DNA of 64,000 nt from NCBI GenBank assembly GCA_964551445.1, contig CAZKCG010000010.1, positions 54,431 to 118,430 of the forward strand, read 5' to 3'. Shown one piece after another: positions 17,642 to 26,002 of this stretch. The translations under genes and the position numbers were made by a program. This DNA is from DAOPXV01 sp964551445 (GTDB taxonomy: Bacteria; Muiribacteriota; UBA9980). Positions within the stretch are counted from its first letter, which is position 1, and every line of letters starts with the position of its first letter. Under the pieces are notes generated by a model, which saw only the letters and a list, made by a program, of their open reading frames with translations, had not been told where the DNA came from and ran no database searches.

Positions 17642-19083
17642 TAGTTCAAGACCTCTATATTTACGGCTTTTTTAATATTCTCGTTTTCAAGCGCTTCCAC
17701 GTTCAATATTTCAAAACGGACGCTGGTTCCGGTTTTCAACGATTTAACCTGCGGCTGGTTCTCGAGAGCCTCGGATATTTTGAAAATGGCCTGAAACGAG
17801 CCGCTGATCTCGTCGATTATTCCGATGTTCTTATTTTTATCGAGCCATTTAACTTTTCCCATGAATTTATTCGTGTCGCTGGCTTCGTCGATCATTTCGG
17901 CTTCCGCCGATATCTTTTCGTCGCAGACGTTGAAAGCCTGAAGCCCGTTCTCGCTTTCGAAAAGTTCGCATTCGACGCGTTCGTTCTGTCGGAGGGTTTT
18001 TATGCCGTCCTTTGGAATGGCCGTGTAATGGACGAGGGCGGTATCGCCGCCGTCTATAAGTATTTCGCCCACTCCGCGTTCGTCGTCGAACCATTTGACC
18101 TTTCCGTGTTTGAGTTTGGCCTTGACCTTTGATATATCACGAACGTTTATCGCGACCTGGCCCGTATGGGAAGGCACCGCTGAAAATTCGACCTCGGCGC
18201 CTTCGTAAAGGCTCTGATAACCGTTACGCGCTATCGAGAGGTAATGGACGAATATTTCCGCGCCGTCTTCGTTTCTTTTAATGTAGCCGATGCCGTTGTC
18301 GTCGTTGAACCATTTTACGATGCCGGTATATTTTTTATCCGGTTTGGCGTTATAGATCGTTTCTTCGACCGTAGGGCCGTTCTGGCTTTTAAGCTCTATG
18401 AGCTTGTCGTGAAGCGACTTGAGTTCGGGCTGGTCCGGATTTATTGAAAGGGACCGGCCGAAAAAGGTCAGCGCGCGGTCGATGACGTTGAGTTTATGGT
18501 AGGACAGGCCTATGTATAAAAGCGCGTCCGAGTCCCGGTCATTTATTTTTATAGCCTTTTCAGCTTCTATTATGGATTCGCGATATAGTGAAAGATTGAA
18601 ATATTCCTCCGCCATCATGCGGTAGACCTCGCTGTTCTTATCGTTTATGGCGAGGGCTTTAAAAAGCGTGAGGATGCTTTCGTCGTGCTGTGCCTGGAAA
18701 GCGTGGATCTTGGCAAGATCGAGGTAGGTCTCGAGTTCGGGCGCGTCCTTGAGTTTTTCCTTGCAGCGGAAAATTCCGTTGGATAGAACCGACATAGCTT
18801 CGACCTGTTTGTTTTCTTCCATGTAGAGCCTTCCGAGGCAGTAATAATTTTTAGTGTCTTCCGGAAGCAGTTCTATCGCTTTTTTATAAAGCTCTATCGC
18901 CTTCTGGCGGTCGTTTAAGATCGAATAGCACAGCGCGAGCGCCGAAACGATCTTTCCATTATCGGATTCGGCCTCGTAGGCCTCTTTGAGAGCTTTGAGG
19001 GCGGCGGAAGTATTCTGGCTGAGAAGATGATCAAGGCCGGCATCTAAGAGTTCGGCCGCTTTTTTCGATTTACCTTTTGGCAT
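17641..19083 (-). CDS. TPR protein with three cold-shock-like domains
   Basis: This 480-residue soluble protein begins with about six TPR units (residues 5-240; e.g. DRQKAIELYKKAIELLPED and YYCLGRLYMEENKQVEAMSV). Three cold-shock-like beta-barrels follow. The first is the best conserved: YTGIVKWFNDDNGIGYIKRN with IFVHYLSI. The second has GKVKWFDDERGVGEI with ALVHYTAI. The third is degenerate, GKVKWLDKNKNIGII. The RNA-binding aromatic positions are partly kept in domains one and two. I infer an RNA-binding scaffold, perhaps for translation or decay factors. It has a near-consensus promoter and leads an operon with the zinc-ribbon protein. Confidence 0.83.
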   Translation of the reverse strand: MPKGKSKKAAELLDAGLDHLLSQNTSAALKALKEAYEAESDNGKIVSALALCYSILNDRQKAIELYKKAIELLPEDTKNYYCLGRLYMEENKQVEAMSVLSNGIFRCKEKLKDAPELETYLDLAKIHAFQAQHDESILTLFKALAINDKNSEVYRMMAEEYFNLSLYRESIIEAEKAIKINDRDSDALLYIGLSYHKLNVIDRALTFFGRSLSINPDQPELKSLHDKLIELKSQNGPTVEETIYNAKPDKKYTGIVKWFNDDNGIGYIKRNEDGAEIFVHYLSIARNGYQSLYEGAEVEFSAVPSHTGQVAINVRDISKVKAKLKHGKVKWFDDERGVGEILIDGGDTALVHYTAIPKDGIKTLRQNERVECELFESENGLQAFNVCDEKISAEAEMIDEASDTNKFMGKVKWLDKNKNIGIIDEISGSFQAIFKISEALENQPQVKSLKTGTSVRFEILNVEALENENIKKAVNIEVLN

Positions 19084-19119
19084 GTTAAAAACCTCTGAAA
19101 ATGCTTTAAAATCAATGTG

Positions 19120-19148
19120 ATTGTACCATAAACCAATTAAGTTGTCAA
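19120..19148 (-). promoter_or_regulatory. Sigma-70 promoter of the TPR-cold-shock operon
   Basis: Read on the minus strand, TTGACA and TACAAT are 17 bases apart. The predicted start is near 19113, giving a short leader of about 30 bases that includes GAGG before the ATG. Confidence 0.85.
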
Positions 19149-19179
19149 CCGTTTAATTTAAAGTTAATTTAAGGTTTTA

Positions 19180-20670
19180 CTACCTTACGCTTTTAATATA
19201 TTCTAAAATTTCACGGCTGTCTTCGGAGAATAGATTTATGCGGTCAGCGTCGATGTTTACGTTGTTCAGATATTGAAGGATCAACGCGTCATAGCCGTTA
19301 AGACCGCAGGGCAGGATCCCCGCGAAGAAAAAGCCGAGACCTTCGAACTCTTCGGCGAATTTTTCGGTGTGCGGGTTCTCGAGGTCCAGATGCATGTATA
19401 TAACGTCGATCTTTTCGAAGCAGAGTTCCCTGACCTTGTATTTTATGATGGCGGCGGTATCGGCGGCGTATGAGGAAATCTCGATGACCGCCGAGTTTAA
19501 AACATTGTGGGTCGAGGAACTTGAAATGGTGTTATTTGAAAGTTTAAGCCCTGTAACATCTTTTGCCGAACACGCTTTTGCGGGTATGCCGAGATTGGCG
19601 TATATTTTTTCGATCGCGGCCCGGTGCCGCGCCGGCGGATAAACTTCATAAGACGGCCTGGCGGCGAACGGATAATAGAAGACTATGCTGCTTTCGCGCT
19701 GCGGCGTGTTTTCGGCGAGCCCTTTAAAACTGGTCCCTTCGGGAAACGAAGCAAAAAGAAGGGCACAGGCTTTCATGTTGAAATTGACGCACATCTTCTG
19801 CGATATGGTGTGGCTCGTGACCGCGCGCGCGTAAGTTCCTGCGAGGCCGATCTCGCGGCATTTAGAGAAAAGCGCTTCCGTCATTTTAACGAATATGCCG
19901 CCGCCTCTATATTCAGGTTTTACGAAAGCGACCCCGAGTTCTCCGATGATGTCATCCACTCCGTTCTTTTTAAGCGCGCAATGGCCCATCACAGTGTTAT
20001 CCCTGGTCGCTGCGACGAGCGAATACATGAGACGGGTTTTATTATAAGATATTATCTTTTCCGGATAATAAATGTAATCTTCGTAGGTATATCCGTAAGC
20101 TTTGTAGGCGCATTTGGAAATTTCGACGGCTTCCGTTTCGCGAAATTCACGGATCGCGTATTCCGCGAGCGCCGCTTTTTCTACGCCGCGCTTCGTGTCG
20201 GAATATTTTTCAAGCTCGGACGCGCCGCACATTTTTTCGATATGGCTCGATTTCAAGTTTTTAATAAGCGTTATCGCATAACCATCGCGCCCCATGTTCC
20301 GGTAAATTATCTCGTCCATACTTTTTTTCGCGAGAAAGGTCCCGAGCCCTTCGAGCCCCGAATCGAGCGTCGCCTTTTCCGGGGAATATTGCGGCAGTTT
20401 CGACGGGTCGAAAGGCATTCCGCGGTCGTAGACGATGAAGCTTATTCCGGAACGGCCGCTTTCGCACTCTATTTCCACCGAGCCGGGTTCCGCGGCGTCG
20501 AATCCATGGCGCATAACGTTTGAGGCGATCTCCTCGAGCGCGACCTGGATCTGGTTCTGAGAATTTGTATCGAAGCCCGCGAGTTTTGAAAGTTCCGCCG
20601 CGAAAGCGAGCGCCGCGGGCAGGTATGCGATCTTAGCCGGAATTATTATCTTGACCGTGTTTTTTTCCAT
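19180..20670 (-). CDS. RsbW-like ATPase domain fused to a GNAT acetyltransferase domain
   Basis: This 496-residue protein has an N-terminal GHKL ATPase of the anti-sigma-factor kinase type (about 1-140; N-box VALEEIASNVMRHGF, G1 FIVYDRGMPFDP, and EGLGTFLAKKSMDEI). A GNAT acetyltransferase domain follows (about 165-330; IGELGVAFVKPEYRGGGIFV, an acetyl-CoA loop). A C-terminal region of about 150 residues is less clear and may be a second, degenerate GNAT fold. No anti-anti-sigma factor is adjacent. A regulator that phosphorylates or acetylates a partner is likely, but its targets are unknown. Confidence 0.8.
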   Translation of the reverse strand: MEKNTVKIIIPAKIAYLPAALAFAAELSKLAGFDTNSQNQIQVALEEIASNVMRHGFDAAEPGSVEIECESGRSGISFIVYDRGMPFDPSKLPQYSPEKATLDSGLEGLGTFLAKKSMDEIIYRNMGRDGYAITLIKNLKSSHIEKMCGASELEKYSDTKRGVEKAALAEYAIREFRETEAVEISKCAYKAYGYTYEDYIYYPEKIISYNKTRLMYSLVAATRDNTVMGHCALKKNGVDDIIGELGVAFVKPEYRGGGIFVKMTEALFSKCREIGLAGTYARAVTSHTISQKMCVNFNMKACALLFASFPEGTSFKGLAENTPQRESSIVFYYPFAARPSYEVYPPARHRAAIEKIYANLGIPAKACSAKDVTGLKLSNNTISSSSTHNVLNSAVIEISSYAADTAAIIKYKVRELCFEKIDVIYMHLDLENPHTEKFAEEFEGLGFFFAGILPCGLNGYDALILQYLNNVNIDADRINLFSEDSREILEYIKSVR

Positions 20671-20866
20671 ACTTGTCCTCGTGTTAAAGATTTTGCCGCA
20701 GGTGTTTTTTCATGCCCGGGTCAATGAAGCGGCAAATAATTAAGCGCCGGTAATATTGATTATTTATTATATACAATAAAATAAAAAAAATAAAGCATAA
20801 AATTAAAAGAAGATCTTTAAGTTTTTTAAAATATTTTAATTGTAAATAAGCCCCAGCGTAATATAT

Positions 20867-22741
20867 TTAAACGGTAAATTTTATGCCTGATACTTCGAAT
20901 ATGCTTATTTTTTCGGTTTTACCTTTTACGCTGATGGTTTCAAGATCATTGGCGATGACGAGGTCTTTTACCCTGTCATAAGTTGATTCTGAAATGATTA
21001 TCTGTCCGGCCTTCGCCGCTGAACAAAGCCGCGAAGCGATATTTACGGCGTCGCCGACAACCGTATATTCAAGCCTGTGTTCATTTCCTATATTTCCGGC
21101 GATAACGCTGCCGGTATTTATGCCGATGCCTATCTCTAGCGCTTTCAACCCTTTTTTCTCGAATTTTTCGTTTAATTTCTTAAGTTGCGACCGCATTTCG
21201 ATCGCTGTTTTTACCGCCCTGAATTCATCGTCATTACCAGTGATCGGGGCGCCGAAGAGAACCATCATGGCGTCACCTATGTATTTATCTAAAGTTCCGT
21301 TATTATTAAATACGATGGCGCTCATTTCCGAAAAATATTCATTCAAAAGCTCTACAAGCGCTTCAGGCTCCATTTTTTCGCTCATCGGAGTGAACCCCCG
21401 TATGTCGCTGAAAAGTATCGTCGTATTTTGTTTTTTGCCGCCAAGTTTCACCGAGTCGGGATTCCTGGTCAGTTCTTTGATGACCTGCGACGAGACGTAT
21501 CTTGAAAAAACGGCCGCGAGTTTTTCTTTTTCGCTCAATGTAAAGAAAAGCTGATAAAACCTTATAAATGCGTACAACAATATGATCTGTGAAAGCGGGG
21601 CCACCATTTCCAGCAATAATTTCTGCGACGAAAATAATACGCATTCGATCATGGCTATAGCAGAAACGAAACCAGGCAAATATAAAAGGTCAAAATATGA
21701 CGGCTGTGTCACTACAAGAAAGCAATATACCAATGTGCCGAGTATTATGATCATAATAACGCCGGTGAAAATACCCGGTCTGATAATATAATCGCCTTTT
21801 ATAATGTTGTCGATCACCTGTGCGGTCATAAACATTCCCGGAGTCATTCCTAAAGGGCTTAACTTAACGTCTATAAGGGCTGCCGATTGCGCGCCTATAA
21901 GAACGGCCTTTCCCTTGAAAACATCGGGTGGAATCCCGCCTTCAAGCACCTCCGAATAACTGAAGGCTGGAAATATACCGCTTTGAAACGTTCCGTTATA
22001 TTTTATTAAATAGCATTGATGAGCGGTCAATCCTGACCGGGAGTATGAATAAAACCGGAAGAGAGGAACAGTGTTTTCGCCTATTTTAATGGCGTCTTTT
22101 CCCGTTTCGACAGTAAATTCTTTTCCGGAATTTTTAAACTTCAAAAACTCTTTTGCAATAATGAGCGGAAACGAGAATCTTTTCGAATTATCAAATTCAT
22201 TGAAGAGCTCGACGTTCCTTAAAACTCCGTCAGGGTTGAGGTAATCTAAATCTATGTTGACGAAGCCTCTGTCACGGCAGACGTTTGAAAATGCCGGATA
22301 AATTTTTTCTTCTGCTAATTGGTTTTTAAAATTTTGGTTGCTCACCATTGTGCTTACCATATCACAACGATAAGGTAAAATAACGTTTCCGGCTTCTTTA
22401 ATTGAACGGGCAAGAAATTCATCTTCGGTTGCATTGGCCGAAGGGATACTTAACATTATGTCCAGGCCTATAACGGCGGCTCCGGCTTTTTTAAGCGCGT
22501 CGATGACTTTTCCGTGTATCGAGCGATTTAAAGGCCATTTTCCATATTTATTAAGATCTTCGTCGTCAATAGTGATAAGAACTATATTCTTTGAAATAGA
22601 TTGATCGAGAGCTCCCGGAAACCTGTAGTCCTGAGTTTTCACTTCCAGCGGCTCAAAAATATTTAAAACATATAAAAAACAAATTATAAGCGTTACAATG
22701 ATAAATATATAAGTGTGAATATGTTTATTGTTCTTTAACAT
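20867..22741 (-). CDS. CHASE2-domain class III adenylate/guanylate cyclase
   Basis: This 624-residue protein has a membrane helix (about 10-30), a large extracytoplasmic CHASE2 sensor (about 35-320; VLITIDDEDLNKYGKWPLNR, GAAVIGLDIMLS), three further membrane helices, and a C-terminal cyclase domain (about 430-620). The metal aspartates are in TILFSDIRGFTPMSE and KYIGDAMMVLFGAP; the remaining active-site motif is EYTVVGDAVNIASRL. It should convert an envelope signal into cAMP or cGMP. There is no ribosome site, and a good promoter ends one base before the ATG, which implies a leaderless message. The next start downstream would cut into the first helix. Confidence 0.93.
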   Translation of the reverse strand: MLKNNKHIHTYIFIIVTLIICFLYVLNIFEPLEVKTQDYRFPGALDQSISKNIVLITIDDEDLNKYGKWPLNRSIHGKVIDALKKAGAAVIGLDIMLSIPSANATEDEFLARSIKEAGNVILPYRCDMVSTMVSNQNFKNQLAEEKIYPAFSNVCRDRGFVNIDLDYLNPDGVLRNVELFNEFDNSKRFSFPLIIAKEFLKFKNSGKEFTVETGKDAIKIGENTVPLFRFYSYSRSGLTAHQCYLIKYNGTFQSGIFPAFSYSEVLEGGIPPDVFKGKAVLIGAQSAALIDVKLSPLGMTPGMFMTAQVIDNIIKGDYIIRPGIFTGVIMIIILGTLVYCFLVVTQPSYFDLLYLPGFVSAIAMIECVLFSSQKLLLEMVAPLSQIILLYAFIRFYQLFFTLSEKEKLAAVFSRYVSSQVIKELTRNPDSVKLGGKKQNTTILFSDIRGFTPMSEKMEPEALVELLNEYFSEMSAIVFNNNGTLDKYIGDAMMVLFGAPITGNDDEFRAVKTAIEMRSQLKKLNEKFEKKGLKALEIGIGINTGSVIAGNIGNEHRLEYTVVGDAVNIASRLCSAAKAGQIIISESTYDRVKDLVIANDLETISVKGKTEKISIFEVSGIKFTV

Positions 22742-22748
22742 ATTTTAA

Positions 22749-22778
22749 ATTCTATCACAAGTTATAATATGTGGTCAA
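22749..22778 (-). promoter_or_regulatory. Sigma-70 promoter giving a leaderless CHASE2-cyclase transcript
   Basis: On the minus strand TTGACC and TAGAAT are 18 bases apart. The expected transcription start falls at about 22742, next to the ATG at 22741. No Shine-Dalgarno sequence lies between. Confidence 0.7.
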
Positions 22779-23075
22779 GCAATTATTGCCGGCGTCAGGC
22801 AACATTTAATTTTCCAGACATGCTGGATGAGATAGTCGATCTTTCGAACACTGGTTTATATAGAGGTTATGATATGACGACTTCATAAAGCGGCTCAGGA
22901 TCTCAAAATAGCGAAAAGCCAACCGTATTCCAGATCGTTCCGCGATCATTCACTAAAATAGGTTACTTTCAAGTGTGCAGAAAATAAGCAAAATGTATAT
23001 TAATGATACTGAGCGGGTTTTCAGAAAAATGCCGTGAAACTGATAAAACTAATGTTTAATGGTCTTTTGGTGTGT
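22779..23075. other. Intergenic stretch without a recognisable gene
   Basis: This region holds no convincing coding frame. It contains an imperfect palindrome (GATCG-N5-CGATC at 22933-22947) about 130 bases upstream of the sigma-54 promoter, where an enhancer-binding protein could bind. That is only a positional inference. Confidence 0.4.
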
Positions 23076-23091
23076 TGGCACGCTAATTGCA
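23076..23091 (+). promoter_or_regulatory. Sigma-54 (RpoN) promoter
   Basis: TGGCAC-N5-TTGCA matches the -24/-12 consensus completely, with the GG and GC doublets separated by exactly 10 bases. The predicted start is near 23102, about 23 bases before the ATG of the first microprotein and before its GAGGTG ribosome site. Transcription from such a promoter needs an activator ATPase, which is not encoded in this window. Confidence 0.75.
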
Positions 23092-23124
23092 TTAAAAATT
23101 GGCGAAGTGAGTGAGGTGAAATTT

Positions 23125-23256
23125 ATGAAAAACTTAAAGTGTGAAAATTGCGGTTCTGAAATGGTATTAAATCACTTCAACTATTGTGAATGCGTCGAAT
23201 GCGGAAAACGCTTCGTCGAAGATCTTGACCAGTGGTTCTTTTTCTACAGGTACTAA
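23125..23256 (+). CDS. 43-residue zinc-ribbon microprotein, copy 1
   Basis: This microprotein has MKNLKCENCGSEMVL at its start, CECVECGKRF in the middle and an aromatic tail (DQWFFFYRY). Two Cys-x2-Cys pairs, with an extra Cys before the second, make a complete small zinc ribbon. The ATG has GAGGTG eight bases upstream and follows a sigma-54 promoter; an in-frame upstream extension to 23059 would include the promoter itself and is rejected. The second copy, 144 bp downstream, is about 65% identical with the same length. Strong conservation of the ribbon and the Trp-Phe-Phe tail shows both are real genes. The function is unknown; zinc-dependent regulation or protein binding is plausible. Confidence 0.8.
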   Translation: MKNLKCENCGSEMVLNHFNYCECVECGKRFVEDLDQWFFFYRY

Positions 23257-23400
23257 ACGAAAATCTTGTTTTGATCGTTTTTTGTCAGCTTCTGTTAAAT
23301 TCCGGAAAAATTTAAAAGAAAGATAGTATTATAAAGTTAACGGTTGCGACGGCAGGCCGTATAACTCCATTCGATGCCGTTTTACAAAGAGGTGTATATA

Positions 23401-23532
23401 ATGAAAAATTTAAAATGCGAATGCTGCGGTTCAGAAATGGTGCTTTATCATTTCAACCAGTGCGAATGTCTTGAATGCGGAGAGACTTTTTTGAACGGTC
23501 TCGAGTCATGGTTCTTCGATATAGCTTACTAA
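23401..23532 (+). CDS. 43-residue zinc-ribbon microprotein, copy 2
   Basis: This is a paralogue of the preceding microprotein: MKNLKCECCGSEMVLYHF, then CECLECGETF, then ESWFFDIAY. All cysteines of the ribbon are kept, and an additional Cys replaces Asn next to the first pair. AGAGGTG lies seven bases before the ATG. The gene is followed by a Rho-independent terminator, so the two microprotein genes form their own transcription unit ahead of the transcarboxylase operon. No independent promoter is obvious in the 144 bp between the copies. I do not recognise the family. Confidence 0.8.
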   Translation: MKNLKCECCGSEMVLYHFNQCECLECGETFLNGLESWFFDIAY

Positions 23533-23576
23533 AATAAAAACCGGACTCCATACCAGTACGGCATATCAGTAAAAAA

Positions 23577-23603
23577 GGGCGCTTTGAAAGGCGCTCTTTT
23601 TTT
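23577..23603 (+). terminator. Rho-independent terminator after the microprotein pair
   Basis: GGGCGC pairs with GGCGCTC (one G-U pair) around an 8-base loop and is followed by seven T. It ends two bases before the -35 box of the next promoter. Confidence 0.8.
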
Positions 23604-23605
23604 AT

Positions 23606-23634
23606 TTGACATGGAAATTATATTTAGGTATAAT
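23606..23634 (+). promoter_or_regulatory. Perfect-consensus sigma-70 promoter of the transcarboxylase operon
   Basis: TTGACA and TATAAT match the consensus at all 12 positions with a 17-base spacer. The predicted start near 23641 gives a leader of about 58 bases. This suggests strong constitutive expression. Confidence 0.9.
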
Positions 23635-23698
23635 GATGCGAAAAAATTAATATTCGTAATTTGGAAAAAAATAAATCAATGGAAGGGCAGGTATAAAA

Positions 23699-25258
23699 AT
23701 GGCAGAGAGAAATATAGAAACTCTCATCAAGGATCTATATAAGAAAAAAGAAGTCATTATGGACGCCGTGGACGGCAAGCGCGCTGAAAAACAGCATCAG
23801 AAGGGTAAACTTACCGCTCGTGAAAGAATAGGTCTGCTTTTAGACACCGGATCGTTCGTTGAAACCGATATGTTCGTCAAGCACAGATGCGATAACTTCG
23901 GCATGGAAAAACAGGAGATCCCGGGCGAAGGCGTCGTTACCGGATACGGCCACGTCAACGGCAAGCTCGTTTACGTTTTTTCGCAGGACTTCACCGCTTT
24001 CGGCGGATCGCTCGGCGAAATGCACGCTCTTAAGATAACGAAATTACAGGATATGGCGCTTAAAACGGGCGCTCCGATAATAGGCATAAACGATTCAGGC
24101 GGCGCGAGAATTCAGGAAGGCGTCGATTCGCTGCACGGTTACGGCCAGATATTCTTCAGAAATACGAGAAGCTCGGGCGTCATCCCTCAGATATCGGTCA
24201 TAGTCGGGCCCTGCGCCGGCGGAGCCGTTTATTCGCCCGCTCTCACGGATTTCATTTTCATGGTAAACAAGGTCAGCCAGATGTATATAACCGGTCCCTC
24301 GATCATCAAAGCTGTTACGGCGGAGGATGTCACGGCGGAAGAGATCGGCGGAGCGTATTCGCATAACGCTATTTCCGGAAACGGCCATTTTATCTGCGAG
24401 AACGAAGTGGAATGCTTCAAGAGCATCCGCGAACTTTTAAGCTTCATTCCTTCAAATAATCTCGACGACGCTCCCCAGGTTGAAAGCGAAGACGACGTCA
24501 ACAGAAAAGAAGCTTCATTAAATACGCTCGTTCCGACGAATAATAAAATGCCTTACGACATGCGCGAACTTATCAGGCGCGTAGTTGATAATGGCGGATT
24601 TTACGAAGTCATGCCGCTCTTCGCGCAGAACATGGTAATAGGTTTTTCAAGGATCGCCGGACAGGCCGTAGGCATAATAGCCAATCAGCCCAACGTTCTG
24701 GCCGGATGCCTCGATATAAATTCATCCGATAAGGCCGCAAGATTCATCCGTTTCTGCGACAGCTTCAACATGCCGATACTTACGATAGTAGACACGCCCG
24801 GATTCTTGCCCGGCAAGAACCAGGAATTCGGCGGCATCATCAGGCACGGCGCGAAACTTTTATACGCTTATTCGGAAGCCACGGTGCCGAAAGTCACGCT
24901 CACGGTCAGAAAATCATACGGCGGCGCGTCCGTTGCTATGTGCAACAAAGATCTTGGCGCTGACTATGTCGTCGCGTGGCCTCAGGCGGAGATCGCGGTT
25001 ATGGGCGCGGACGGCGCGGTTCCTCTGATATTTAAAAGAGATATCGACGGCGCGGCTGATCCTGTCGCTAAAAAGAAAGAGCTCGTCGCGAAATACGAAC
25101 AGGTCACATGTAATCCGTATGAAGCCGCGCAGCGCGGACTTTGTGATTTCGTCATCGCGCCGGAGAATACGAGGCCTTTCCTGGCGTCGCTTTTCAGTAC
25201 GCTGCGCACGAAGCGTGAGACCGTGCCCAATAAAAAGCACGGAAACATCCCTCTCTAA
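23699..25258 (+). CDS. Transcarboxylase 12S subunit / acyl-CoA carboxyltransferase
   Basis: This 519-residue carboxyltransferase transfers a carboxyl group between biotin and propionyl-CoA/methylmalonyl-CoA. It has the paired crotonase folds: GKLTARERIGLLLDTGSF, NDSGGARIQEGVDSLHGYGQ and GPCAGGAVYSPALTDF in the first half, VDTPGFLPGKNQE and SYGGASVAMCNKDLGADY in the second. These identify the PccB/MmdA/12S family. Because a 5S subunit is encoded in the same operon and no sodium-pumping membrane beta subunit is present, methylmalonyl-CoA:pyruvate transcarboxylase is the best assignment. A role in propionyl-CoA carboxylase with a distant biotin carboxylase is the alternative. A purine-rich ribosome site precedes the ATG. 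Confidence 0.92.
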   Translation: MAERNIETLIKDLYKKKEVIMDAVDGKRAEKQHQKGKLTARERIGLLLDTGSFVETDMFVKHRCDNFGMEKQEIPGEGVVTGYGHVNGKLVYVFSQDFTAFGGSLGEMHALKITKLQDMALKTGAPIIGINDSGGARIQEGVDSLHGYGQIFFRNTRSSGVIPQISVIVGPCAGGAVYSPALTDFIFMVNKVSQMYITGPSIIKAVTAEDVTAEEIGGAYSHNAISGNGHFICENEVECFKSIRELLSFIPSNNLDDAPQVESEDDVNRKEASLNTLVPTNNKMPYDMRELIRRVVDNGGFYEVMPLFAQNMVIGFSRIAGQAVGIIANQPNVLAGCLDINSSDKAARFIRFCDSFNMPILTIVDTPGFLPGKNQEFGGIIRHGAKLLYAYSEATVPKVTLTVRKSYGGASVAMCNKDLGADYVVAWPQAEIAVMGADGAVPLIFKRDIDGAADPVAKKKELVAKYEQVTCNPYEAAQRGLCDFVIAPENTRPFLASLFSTLRTKRETVPNKKHGNIPL

Positions 25259-25285
25259 AAGATATTAACGAAGAGGTGTCATATA

Positions 25286-25507
25286 ATGGCTGATAAAACA
25301 AATATAGATACGGGCGCCGTAAAGGGCAAAGCCGACGCGAAAACGATCGCCGTCATTTCAGCGGCGCTCGGTATGTTCCTTCAGAACGAAAAGTTCGACT
25401 TCAAGATATTGAACATACAGCCCGTTCACTCAAGCGACCTCAATTTGTGGGGCTTATCAGGCAGGATGAAGAACATGGACCGCCTGACGAAGACGCGCTG
25501 GAAATAA
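25286..25507 (+). CDS. Small carboxylase-associated subunit (MmdD/E C-terminal-like)
   Basis: This 73-residue protein has a short disordered head, then TIAVISAALGMFL and FKILNIQPVHSSDLNLWGLS-G-R followed by a basic tail. The pattern (ISAA, a beta segment, then Trp-x3-Gly-Arg) resembles the small epsilon and C-terminal delta subunits of methylmalonyl-CoA decarboxylase, which help assemble the complex. There is no membrane helix, unlike OadG or MmdD. GAGGTG precedes the ATG, and it sits between the 12S and biotin-carrier genes, consistent with a complex subunit. The Propionibacterium transcarboxylase has no such subunit. Confidence 0.75.
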   Translation: MADKTNIDTGAVKGKADAKTIAVISAALGMFLQNEKFDFKILNIQPVHSSDLNLWGLSGRMKNMDRLTKTRWK

Positions 25508-25544
25508 TGGTACTTAATTTTTTATATAAAGGAAAGGTAGGCTT

Positions 25545-25943
25545 ATGATAAGAAAATATGTCGTCAAAGTAGGCAAGGACTCTTACGAAGTCGAAGTCGA
25601 AGAAATAAAAAAACAGGGCGCCGTGCAGGCAAGCTATTCCAATATCATCATGCCGCCGGTGCTTACCAATCCGATCGCGACCCCGAAACCTAAGCTTCCG
25701 AGCGGCGTGCACCGCCAGAAATCGACCGAAGGAAAAACGATAAACGCCATGATGAGCGGAAGCATACTCGCCATTCTCGTAAAAGAGGGCGACGAGGTAA
25801 AAGAGGGCGATACGGTAATAAAACTCGAAGCCATGAAGATGGAGACCGTCGTCGCGTCCCCGTTCACCGGAAAAGTAAAAGAAGTGCTCGTGAGCGAGCG
25901 TCAGGCCGTTCAGGCCGGCGAAATGCTTGTGGTCGTTGAATAA
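25545..25943 (+). CDS. Biotin carboxyl carrier protein (transcarboxylase 1.3S-like)
   Basis: This 132-residue carrier has an N-terminal segment (MIRKYVVKVGKDSYEVEVEE), a Pro-rich linker and a C-terminal biotinyl domain (about 62-132). The biotin attachment Lys is in LEAMKMETVV, the consensus site, and the symmetric half contains FTGKVKEVLVSERQAVQAGE. It carries the carboxyl group between the 12S and 5S active sites. GGAAAGG lies upstream of the ATG. The gene is in the middle of the transcarboxylase operon. Biotin protein ligase is not encoded in this window. Confidence 0.93.
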   Translation: MIRKYVVKVGKDSYEVEVEEIKKQGAVQASYSNIIMPPVLTNPIATPKPKLPSGVHRQKSTEGKTINAMMSGSILAILVKEGDEVKEGDTVIKLEAMKMETVVASPFTGKVKEVLVSERQAVQAGEMLVVVE

Positions 25944-26002
25944 TTACGCCGGATGAAACAGGGATACCGATCATTATTTTGTTATAAAAGGAGAATATAT
26001 AA

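Noticed and set aside
19624..20523. A 299-codon open frame on the plus strand
   Set aside because: It lies opposite the RsbW-GNAT gene, follows its codon pattern in mirror and has no protein-family features or ribosome site.
23059..23124. Longer start (23059) for the first microprotein
   Set aside because: The extension would cross the sigma-54 promoter and is not present in the paralogue.
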